NCBI GenBank assembly: GCA_019694955.1
Contig: JAIBAX010000019.1
Location: forward strand, 1 to 64,000
Direction: 5' to 3'
Origin: Chitinophagales bacterium
GTDB lineage: Bacteria; Bacteroidota; Bacteroidia; Chitinophagales; JADIYW01
Length of the DNA: 64,000 nt
Part shown: positions 1 through 7,445 of the stretch, in pieces
How the letters are laid out: the number at the start of each line of letters is the position of its first letter
Position numbering within the stretch: position 1 is the stretch's first letter
Program-made: the position numbers and the translations under genes
Notes under the pieces: model-generated
Seen by the model: the letters and a program-made list of their open reading frames with translations, nothing else
What the model was told of the DNA's origin: nothing
Database searches by the model: none

Positions 1-35
1 TATTGTATTTCTTGGCTACCAAAAAATAGGATAAA

Positions 36-117
36 TCATGCCACTCGTGTTCTAGTGTCATCGTGAGAACACGGAATTGGGTATTATTAATGGACTACTT
101 TATCATTACTTTTATAA
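36..117 (+). repeat. Diverged copy of the RAYT-linked hairpin repeat
   Basis: The right half closely matches the repeat at 37541-37636, sharing GGAATTGG, TTATTAATGGACTA and a TTACTTTTATAA tail. An inner stem pairs CGTGTTCT (46-53) with AGAACACG (65-72). The left terminal arm is eroded. The copy lies just past the stop codon of the nitroreductase gene. Confidence 0.75.
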
Positions 118-126
118 TTAAATTAA

Positions 127-705
127 TTACTTATCTATAAATTTTACTTTGGTTTCTATGCCAGAATTTCTTTTAGCTTCTGGTAAAACATCACTATATC
201 CGAAAAAAATTTGTCCTATAACTATATCTTCTTCATCGATGTCTAATTCCTTTTTAAAGGCTGAATGGTAGCTCATGCCACCAGTTCCCCAATAGGAAGA
301 AAGCCCAAGTGATTGTGCTGCCAAAAGCATATTTTGTACGGCACAGGAGGTAGCACAGATTTCTTCCAACTCGGGAATGTTTTTATTTTGCCCTCTTTTC
401 ATGTAAACGACCACAACATGGCTAACGTTCCTTGTCCTTTCTAAGATGGTGGTATATTTTTTCTCCAAGAACTGCGACTGTGGTGTAAGCCTTTTATACA
501 ATTCGGCATGCCAAAAGGAGAACTGCTTTAATGATTGTCCAGAATATATGATTAACCGCCATGGTTCTGTTAAACCGTGCGTGGGTGCCCAATTAGCCGC
601 TTCTATCACTTGCTGAAATACTTCCTGTGCAATGGCAACACCATTCATTTCTTCAGGTTTTACCGTTCGTCGCTCTGAAATAACTTTTAAAACTTCATTC
701 TTCAT
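127..705 (-). CDS. Nitroreductase family protein
   Basis: About 192 residues, the usual length of the single-domain FMN nitroreductase family (NfsB/YdjA-like), which reduces nitro groups, quinones or enones with NAD(P)H. The N-terminal stretch with ISERRTVKP and the following WAPTHGLTEPWRLII match the FMN-binding entry of the fold. The later AAQSLGLSSYWGTGG matches the conserved second flavin segment. The ATG at 705 is preferred over an in-frame TTG at 714 because the family normally opens a few residues before the RRT motif. It is a lone gene, divergent from the outer-membrane gene at 1008. The physiological substrate cannot be read from sequence. Confidence 0.9.
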   Translation of the reverse strand: MKNEVLKVISERRTVKPEEMNGVAIAQEVFQQVIEAANWAPTHGLTEPWRLIIYSGQSLKQFSFWHAELYKRLTPQSQFLEKKYTTILERTRNVSHVVVVYMKRGQNKNIPELEEICATSCAVQNMLLAAQSLGLSSYWGTGGMSYHSAFKKELDIDEEDIVIGQIFFGYSDVLPEAKRNSGIETKVKFIDK

Positions 706-714
706 CGACCACAA

Positions 715-920
715 AAATACAATAATTTTAAACCCAGCAAGCAGAAATGGTTGTCAGAACCTTCCCTGTTACAGATAATTCACATTATTAACGACATACA
801 GGTAGTATTAACGAACGGTTTCTTTATTTTTAGCATCTTTATTGTATCAAGCATTGAAATTTAAAAGGAAATGCGGCGTTAAATCGGTAACAGTAATAAA
901 ATGAATGTTTTAATTCCAAA
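715..920. other. Intergenic region between divergent genes
   Basis: AT-rich divergent promoter region between the nitroreductase and the large outer-membrane gene. I found no RNA gene, long palindrome or small ORF with recognisable content. Confidence 0.4.
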
Positions 921-3900
921 ATACGGTCTTCACTGAAAAGGCTATTTTTTATATTATGTAGCTATTTTTGCATAGTTCTTGGCTATAGTCAAGAACCTGG
1001 CGTTTCTTTGCCGGCATCCAATTTGCGATCAAAAGTCGTTTTTCAGGTGAATGACTCTATATTTATGGATTCGCTGAGCCTTGTTCCCGGTAGCATTCAG
1101 GTACTAAAACTTTCTACAGGAGAAAAATTAATGGGCAGTGATTTTTCCTATAATTTTAATAATGGATACTTGATCTTCAATAAACCTACAGACTCCATCC
1201 GAATCCTTTACCGGACATTTCCTGTTTCATTCTTATACACTTATCAGAATAAGAAATTAGAAAACTTTGTTCATAAAGACACCGGAGATATATGGTATAA
1301 TTTCTATCAACCCGGTATTGCGCAAAGTGAATTTTTAGATTTCGACGGTCTCCAATATTCCGGAAATTTCTCTAGAGGGGTTAGTTTTGGGTCAAATCAG
1401 GACTTGGTGGTTAATTCTGCTTTTGATTTGCAACTATCCGGAAGATTAAGCAATGGGATTGAAATTCTTGCCGCACTAACAGATAATAATATTCCCATAC
1501 AACCAGATGGAAACACTCAGCAACTCCAGAATTTCGACAAAGTGTTTATTCAAGTGTCTAAGGATAGACACCGCCTGATTGCCGGAGATTATGTGATTGC
1601 TTCACCGAAAAGTTATTTCTTAAAATTCAACAAACAATTGCAAGGACTTTCCTATGCGGGTGGATATACTTTTAAAGAGCAACAATTAGATGTCAATGGT
1701 TCTGCATCTTTTGCCATTGCAAAAGGAAAATTTACCAGAAATACCATCAATGGCATAGAAAACAATCAAGGTCCGTATCGGCTGACGGGCAATAATGGAG
1801 AGGTGTTCCTAATCATTTTGGCAGGATCAGAAAAAGTATATGTGGATGGAGTGCAATTAAGTAGGGGAGAAGAAGCGGATTATGTTATAGATTATAATAC
1901 TGCCGAAATACGCTTTACACCCAACTATCTGATTACCAAAGATTCCAGAATTGTTGTAGACTTTGAATATGCGGATAGGAATTATTTTCGTTCGCTATTT
2001 CATACAGGTGCTTATGGTTCATGGAAGAAACTACAATTCAACCTAGACTTTTATTCCGAACAAGACAGCAAAAACAAGCCTATCCTACAAGATATCAACG
2101 ACTCAACTGCGAACTTCCTAGAAACCATTGGTAATAATATCAATGAAGCTTTCATTTCAGGCATTAATGAAACGGAATTCAGTAGAAATGCTACCTTATA
2201 TTTTTTGAAAGATACAGTTATTGATGGTATCGTGTATGATTCGGTTTTTGTTTACTCGACAGACTCTATTGCCAACCTTTATAGCTTATCATTCACCTAC
2301 CTTGGTCCGGGAAAAGGGCATTACAATCCCACTAAAAATGCTAATAATCAACGGGTATATGCTTGGAGTGCACCGATAAATGGTGTGCTCACAGGAAGTT
2401 ATGAGCCTGTTATTCTAATCATTACGCCCAAAAAAGATCAATTCCTTACTGCAGGTGTTTCATATAATACAGGTAAAGGATGGAAGTTTCAGGCGGATGC
2501 AGGTATGAGCAACAGGGATTATAACACTTTCTCTTCCAACAACAATCAGGAAAACATCGGTTTCTCAGGTCATGCTGCCATTTTCCATAACTACCTCAAT
2601 AAGAAAGACAGTTCTTATAGGATACAATCTCGCATCGAATATGAAGTCAAAGGTGCACAATTCTCTCCTTTAGAACCCTATCGGTCAGTAGAATTTACAC
2701 GTGACTGGAACATTCAAAATCAACAGCAAAACAAAACTGAGCATATCCTCTTGGCAAAAACCCAATTGAATACCCGCAATAATTTGGAGTTGGGTTATGA
2801 GTTTGGTTCTTTTTTGCGTAGTAACACCTATACCGGTATTAAAAATAAGATGTCGACACAGTATAATAAGAATGGTTGGAGTTTTAAAGGGAATTTCAAT
2901 ATATTGAATGCCCGAGATACTGTAAACAATAGCACATTTTTACGTCCTGACGTATATTTCTCGAAATATATTCCTATTGCGAAAGGAATAACTACGGGAT
3001 TTGCCTTTTTCCAAGAACGCAATGCAATCAAGAAAAATAATACAGATAGCCTGAGTAGCAATAGCTTTTTCAATAATAATACCCGAATTTTTGTTCAAAA
3101 CAGCGATAGTGGTTTTATTCAAACGAGTGTAGAGTATAAATGGCGGAATGACCTTTTTCCTGTTGCAACGGATTTTAAAGTCGCCAATCAGGCGCATACT
3201 TTGGATATGAAAGGGCGTTTCCTGAAACTCAAAAACCAAGACCTCAGCTGGGCATTTACGCTCCGAAATCTTCAAATCAAGGACTCTTCATTGGTGAAAT
3301 TACAACCCGAAAAGACCTATTTGGGTAGAGGCGAATATGGCATTCGATTGAAGAAGGGATTTTTTAGGATGAATATTTTATATGAGTTGGGAAGTGGGCA
3401 GGAGCGTGTGAAGGAATTTAGTTTCGTAGAAGTATTAACAGGTCAAGGGGTGTATAGCTGGCTAGATGAAAATGAAGATGGCGTGCAGCAACAGAACGAG
3501 TTTGTCATTGCAGAATTTCAGGATAGTGCACGGTATATAAAAGTATTTACTACCTTAAATGAATATATCAAAGCCCGACAAGTGACGTATAATCAGGTAT
3601 TTACCCTCACCCCTAAAGTGCTTTGGTTTGATGCAAAAGGCATTAAAGGTTTTTTGGCAAAATTTCAATTCCAATCTTTTTTGGAAACCAAAAGAAAATC
3701 ATTAGAGAATGCGAAAAACTCTCCCTTTAACCCATTTATTTTTAAAAGTGATGATTCCTCCATTGTTAGCCTGAACCTTGCATCTCGAAATAATATCCTG
3801 TTAAATCCGGGAAGTTCCACCTTCTCGATGAATTATTCCTTCCAAACAAACCAGGACAAAATACTTTTGGTGAATGGGTTCGATAACCGAAAGAAAATAG

Positions 3901-4418
3901 CACATACCATCAATACGAGGATAGGTCTTGGCAATGCGTTTTCCGGGAATATTGACCTCTTGCGAGGAAAGGAACGCTATCAATCTGAATTCTTCATTCA
4001 AAATAGCTACGATATCCAGTCTTTTAAAACTGAGCCGAAACTCATCTATAACTACAAGTCTAATTTGCGCATCTCCACTTCATATGTATGGCTTTATAAG
4101 AAAAATAGCAATGAATTTGGTGGCGAAAAAAACAACGCACATCAACTAAATTTCGACTTGCGTTATTCGAAAGCTGGAAAACAAAGTTTGGAGGCAAAGT
4201 TTACATTTGCACAAGTCAAGTTTTCAGGAAATAGTGGAACAACGAGGTCGTATATCCTGTTGGAAGGTCTCCAACCCGGTAAAAATTATCTATGGAATCT
4301 CGGTTATGATAGAACGATTTCAAAAAATCTACAACTAAACATTGGGTACGAAGGAAGAAAAACAGGTGCTGCTAAAGTAGTAAATACAGGCAAGGCTTCT
4401 GTACGTGCCATCTTTTAG
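921..4418 (+). CDS. Large predicted outer-membrane protein; signal peptide lacks a normal start codon
   Basis: A protein of over 1,130 residues. Alternating hydrophobic/polar strands and many aromatic residues suggest a long beta-barrel (inference). A conserved-looking segment near residues 255-310 contains NQGPYRL, VYVDGVQL and EADYVIDYNTAEIRFTP. An acidic EF-hand-like stretch, WLDENEDGVQQQNEF, occurs near residue 815. The first conventional start is a TTG at 1008. The open frame continues upstream to a TAA at 897, and codons 921-1007 encode a textbook signal peptide (RSSLKRLFFILCSYFCIVLG, then YSQ). That stretch contains no ATG, GTG or TTG, only ATA at 921 and CTG at 933, so either a non-standard start is used or the start codon is mutated. 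I do not recognise a named family. Function unknown. Confidence 0.75.
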   Translation: MRSSLKRLFFILCSYFCIVLGYSQEPGVSLPASNLRSKVVFQVNDSIFMDSLSLVPGSIQVLKLSTGEKLMGSDFSYNFNNGYLIFNKPTDSIRILYRTFPVSFLYTYQNKKLENFVHKDTGDIWYNFYQPGIAQSEFLDFDGLQYSGNFSRGVSFGSNQDLVVNSAFDLQLSGRLSNGIEILAALTDNNIPIQPDGNTQQLQNFDKVFIQVSKDRHRLIAGDYVIASPKSYFLKFNKQLQGLSYAGGYTFKEQQLDVNGSASFAIAKGKFTRNTINGIENNQGPYRLTGNNGEVFLIILAGSEKVYVDGVQLSRGEEADYVIDYNTAEIRFTPNYLITKDSRIVVDFEYADRNYFRSLFHTGAYGSWKKLQFNLDFYSEQDSKNKPILQDINDSTANFLETIGNNINEAFISGINETEFSRNATLYFLKDTVIDGIVYDSVFVYSTDSIANLYSLSFTYLGPGKGHYNPTKNANNQRVYAWSAPINGVLTGSYEPVILIITPKKDQFLTAGVSYNTGKGWKFQADAGMSNRDYNTFSSNNNQENIGFSGHAAIFHNYLNKKDSSYRIQSRIEYEVKGAQFSPLEPYRSVEFTRDWNIQNQQQNKTEHILLAKTQLNTRNNLELGYEFGSFLRSNTYTGIKNKMSTQYNKNGWSFKGNFNILNARDTVNNSTFLRPDVYFSKYIPIAKGITTGFAFFQERNAIKKNNTDSLSSNSFFNNNTRIFVQNSDSGFIQTSVEYKWRNDLFPVATDFKVANQAHTLDMKGRFLKLKNQDLSWAFTLRNLQIKDSSLVKLQPEKTYLGRGEYGIRLKKGFFRMNILYELGSGQERVKEFSFVEVLTGQGVYSWLDENEDGVQQQNEFVIAEFQDSARYIKVFTTLNEYIKARQVTYNQVFTLTPKVLWFDAKGIKGFLAKFQFQSFLETKRKSLENAKNSPFNPFIFKSDDSSIVSLNLASRNNILLNPGSSTFSMNYSFQTNQDKILLVNGFDNRKKIAHTINTRIGLGNAFSGNIDLLRGKERYQSEFFIQNSYDIQSFKTEPKLIYNYKSNLRISTSYVWLYKKNSNEFGGEKNNAHQLNFDLRYSKAGKQSLEAKFTFAQVKFSGNSGTTRSYILLEGLQPGKNYLWNLGYDRTISKNLQLNIGYEGRKTGAAKVVNTGKASVRAIF

Positions 4419-4449
4419 AACCTATTTTTCATCAGCCAAAACAATTGGT

Positions 4450-4965
4450 TTACGCATTCTCAATAGATATATTCTGTTCTGGTTTTTTAAAGTACATGCC
4501 AAATAAAATCAAAAAGAAGCCTACAGTTACAGAGATATCTGCCATGTTAACAATTCCGGTATGAAATACCACAAAGTCAAAATACAAAAAATCAGTAACT
4601 GAGCCGTATATAATTCTATCGATGATATTGCCGATGCCTCCGCCAATGATAAGGCTTAGGCCAAACAGCATTGACTTTGTCATGTTGGTTTCTTTAGCTA
4701 TATAAAACAACGTGTAACCGATTACAAGAATGGGTAAGAATATCATCAAAATTTTATACAAAGGTCTGGGTATAGAATCTCCCAAACCCAAAAATGCTCC
4801 AGCATTCTCGACTTTGGTTAATATGATATATTTGTCTAAAATATTGATTTGTTCGTGGTAATCTACCTGCTCTCTAACCACATTTTTTGAAATCTGATCG
4901 CAACCAATATTTAATGCAATGATGAATACAATCAACACATTTCTAAACAACTTTTTTGATTCCAT
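4450..4965 (-). CDS. lspA: Lipoprotein signal peptidase (signal peptidase II)
   Basis: Cleaves signal peptides of prolipoproteins ahead of the lipidated cysteine, in the inner membrane. The 171 residues hold four membrane segments. The family blocks are present: GCDQISK in the first segment, ENAGAF, GGGIGNIIDR with the first catalytic Asp, VTDFL, and GIVNMADISVTVG with the second catalytic Asp. Many lipoproteins in this window (peroxidase, DUF4349, DUF6438, NTF2-like) would be substrates. The ATG at 4965 opens directly before a basic residue pair and the first helix. It is convergent with the outer-membrane gene, with 31 bases between the stops. Confidence 0.96.
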   Translation of the reverse strand: MESKKLFRNVLIVFIIALNIGCDQISKNVVREQVDYHEQINILDKYIILTKVENAGAFLGLGDSIPRPLYKILMIFLPILVIGYTLFYIAKETNMTKSMLFGLSLIIGGGIGNIIDRIIYGSVTDFLYFDFVVFHTGIVNMADISVTVGFFLILFGMYFKKPEQNISIENA

Positions 4966-5097
4966 ATAACTTAAAATAAATACAACTATCTATTACAGCA
5001 AATATAAATTAATTGAAAGGATAGTTATGACAAATTTCCAATAATTCATTCTTAAATCTTTGAACATAGATTATTATTACTTTACACATTTTTTTCG

Positions 5098-5105
5098 TAA
5101 TTTTG
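5098..5105 (+). promoter_or_regulatory. Probable -7 box (TAATTTTG) for the DUF2061 gene
   Basis: TAATTTTG matches the Bacteroidota TAnnTTTG -7 element and lies 45 bases before the ATG at 5151. No good TTTG -33 element is visible. Confidence 0.4.
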
Positions 5106-5150
5106 CATTAAAGTCTATATAATCAATAGGCTTTGTTAAAATATTTTGTG

Positions 5151-5645
5151 ATGGAAAACCATGGGAAAAGTTTTGTAAAGGGTATCACTTGGCGTATTAT
5201 TGGTACATTAGATACCATTTTCCTGTCATGGATATTTACAGGTCAAATTGGCAATGCCTTAAAAATTGGTGGAACGGAAGTCTTCACAAAAATTGCATTA
5301 TACTACCTACATGAGCGGATTTGGTTAAAACTAAATATTGGAAGGACGAAAGTATTTTTAAAAAACAATGAAACACCGCCTATTGATGCAGATACCGAAT
5401 CGCCTGAACCTATATATTCTGACAAAGGTCAAACATTTTACTATGAAGATAAGCATTGGCGCAGTGTTGTAAAAGGTGTCAGTTGGCGAATTGTCGGCAC
5501 GATAGATACCATCATCATCGCCATGTTTTGGACGGGTGACTATTCAAAAGCGTTAAAAATTGGTTTTACAGAAGTATTTACAAAAGTATTCTTATTCTAC
5601 TTGCATGAAAGGGTATGGCAAAAGGTGAAATGGAATAAGCAATAG
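5151..5645 (+). CDS. Tandem DUF2061 membrane protein
   Basis: Contains two copies of the small DUF2061 domain. Each has the pattern KG-x-WRI-x-GT-x-DT, then a hydrophobic segment and ALKIG-x-TEVFTK followed by YLHER-(I/V)-W. The copies sit at about residues 5-60 and 100-155, joined by an acidic linker. DUF2061 proteins are small predicted membrane proteins of unknown function, often single-domain, so this is an internal duplication. The ATG at 5151 is preferred to a TTG at 5133 because the repeat unit starts just after it. The stop (TAG, 5643-5645) directly abuts the stop of the convergent radical SAM gene. Confidence 0.88.
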   Translation: MENHGKSFVKGITWRIIGTLDTIFLSWIFTGQIGNALKIGGTEVFTKIALYYLHERIWLKLNIGRTKVFLKNNETPPIDADTESPEPIYSDKGQTFYYEDKHWRSVVKGVSWRIVGTIDTIIIAMFWTGDYSKALKIGFTEVFTKVFLFYLHERVWQKVKWNKQ

Positions 5646-7295
5646 CTATAAGAAAAATAATTCCGGCTTATTGATGCCATCATACTGAACCAGCACTTCT
5701 TGTTCAACAGCAACTATGTCGTTGGACTTAATAAATACAGCCAGATTAAAATCCAGTCTAACAGCAGTATACCTATATTTGTGTTGATTGAAACGTTTTT
5801 GTTGCAACAAAATACCCTTTTCTTCTCTGTCCATTTCTTGTATAAAAAGATTGCCGGGTTTGGTCTTATTTTGCAGATAATAATCTATCGCAATGAGTTG
5901 TAAAAGCCTTGAATCACTTGGATAATTCGCCTTAGTGAAATCAAAGATAATTTGATATATTTCAATCAGTGAATATTGGGCATTTCCCTTCACTTCTTCA
6001 AAATAAGCACCCAAGCCTTGCAGGAAATCGAAGATAGAATGGTACTTTGTGATATATTTGAGACTGTTGATACAACGCTTTTTATTCCAGTATATTTCTA
6101 GAGCGTGTTCTGTGTGCGTGATTGCTTTCAGTTCTTCCTTGGAAAGAAACTTGCTTTGGATAATCTGATAGGGGGGAAGTGGGTCAAACACATAATCGTA
6201 TTGTGTATATTTTTCTCTTACCGGCGTTCCTTTCAAAAATTTCAAGAATCCCAATTGCAATTCAGGTGCGAAGAGTTTAAAAACTGCCTCGAAACTGTAT
6301 TTTATATCCTCGAAATAATCCAACGGCAACCCCACAATTAAGTCAAGATGTAGTTCCACAAAATCTTCTACCTGTCGGATGATAGAGACCGTTTTTTCAA
6401 AATGTTGCTTTCTGCTCACCGCAAGATTTGCCTTTTGATTGACAGTTTGTATGCCTATCTCAAAGCGCAGCAACCCTGGTGGAATATGTGTTTGAATGAA
6501 TGTGATGATTTCTGGATGGAGAATGTCAGCGGTTATCTCAAACTGGAAAACATTCCCAGGTTTTCTGTGATCGAGAATAAACTTAAATATTTCTAAGGTA
6601 AAATCTTTTTTTATATTAAATGTTCTATCCAAAAATTTGATAGTGTTTCCTCTTTTAAACAAATAAAGTAGCTGTTGCTTGATGGTGTCCATGGGCAGAT
6701 AACGCACTTTATTATCTAAACTGGCAAGGCAAAATTCACACTTATAAGGACATCCTCTAGAAGTTTCTATGTATAAAACTTTATTTTTGAGGTCTTCATC
6801 CGGATCATATTGATAAGGATTTCTGTTTGAGTAGAGTTGAATGTTAAAATTTTCAGGCTGCTCTTTGTATTGCACTTTGCCAAATTCATCCTTGCTGACA
6901 ATATTTGGTAGCTCATTTATTGTTGGATAATTCCTAATAAAGGCGCTAAACGGAATTTCGCCTTCCCCAACTATGATATAGTCTACCTGTGGTAATTCTA
7001 TCACTCCCTGCCAGTCATAGCTTACTTCTGGTCCTCCTAAGAGAATTTTAATATTTGGGTGGATGTTTTTAATTTTTTTGGCAACCTCGAGGGTTGGCGT
7101 AATATTCCAAATATAACAACTGAAGCAGACAATATCAAAATCTTTACAGTAGGCGGCTATATCGTCTTTATTTTCCTTTATGGTAAATTCTTTCCATGAT
7201 AGGCCTTCTACATCATTGTTCAAATCGTACAATAATCGAATCGCTAGGTTCAGGTGGATGTATTTGGCATTTAAGGTAGTCAGTAAGATACGCAT
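5646..7295 (-). CDS. B12-binding radical SAM protein (DUF4080 type)
   Basis: About 549 residues. An N-terminal cobalamin-binding-like Rossmann domain begins RILLTTLNAKYIHLNLAIR. A radical SAM core follows with the 4Fe-4S motif CPYKCEFC near residue 183, then a C-terminal DUF4080-like region. Such proteins use S-adenosylmethionine and, where tested in related families, cobalamin for methyl transfer or other radical chemistry; the substrate here is unknown. The ATG at 7295 is chosen because related proteins begin at M-K/R-ILLTTLN. A TTG at 7322 would place the first codons inside the palindrome at 7316-7351. It follows the AAA+ gene on the same strand after a palindrome-rich gap. Confidence 0.9.
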   Translation of the reverse strand: MRILLTTLNAKYIHLNLAIRLLYDLNNDVEGLSWKEFTIKENKDDIAAYCKDFDIVCFSCYIWNITPTLEVAKKIKNIHPNIKILLGGPEVSYDWQGVIELPQVDYIIVGEGEIPFSAFIRNYPTINELPNIVSKDEFGKVQYKEQPENFNIQLYSNRNPYQYDPDEDLKNKVLYIETSRGCPYKCEFCLASLDNKVRYLPMDTIKQQLLYLFKRGNTIKFLDRTFNIKKDFTLEIFKFILDHRKPGNVFQFEITADILHPEIITFIQTHIPPGLLRFEIGIQTVNQKANLAVSRKQHFEKTVSIIRQVEDFVELHLDLIVGLPLDYFEDIKYSFEAVFKLFAPELQLGFLKFLKGTPVREKYTQYDYVFDPLPPYQIIQSKFLSKEELKAITHTEHALEIYWNKKRCINSLKYITKYHSIFDFLQGLGAYFEEVKGNAQYSLIEIYQIIFDFTKANYPSDSRLLQLIAIDYYLQNKTKPGNLFIQEMDREEKGILLQQKRFNQHKYRYTAVRLDFNLAVFIKSNDIVAVEQEVLVQYDGINKPELFFL

Positions 7296-7315
7296 TGTAC
7301 AAAGATAGAGAATAA

Positions 7316-7351
7316 TTTTCAACCTCGAGGGTTAACCCTCGAGGTTGAAAA
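7316..7351. repeat. 36-bp perfect palindrome (CTCGAG family)
   Basis: The arm at 7316-7333 is the exact reverse complement of 7334-7351. It is two units of CAACCTCGAGGGTT placed head to head, extended by T4/A4. An A-run rather than a T-run follows on the + strand, so it does not look like a classical terminator for either strand. Confidence 0.9.
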
Positions 7352-7408
7352 AAAATATAAATATATAGTATTCAATAAGTTGTAAAAAAATGCGCCTAAG
7401 AACTGTTT

Positions 7409-7445
7409 CAACCCTCGAGGTTGGGCTGCCCAACCCTCGAGGTTA
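7409..7445. repeat. Paired CTCGAG-family palindromic units overlapping a stop codon
   Basis: Unit CAACCCTCGAGGTTG at 7409-7423 and a second copy at 7431-7445 flank GGCTGCC. CCTCGAGGTTGGGC and its complement can form a long hairpin with one bulged base. The last bases of the second unit are the TAA stop of the AAA+ gene read on the minus strand. Confidence 0.88.

Noticed and set aside
7316-7351. Palindrome considered as a terminator for the AAA+ operon
   Set aside because: On the transcribed (minus) strand it is followed by AAAATTATT, not a U-run, so a classical terminator is not supported.
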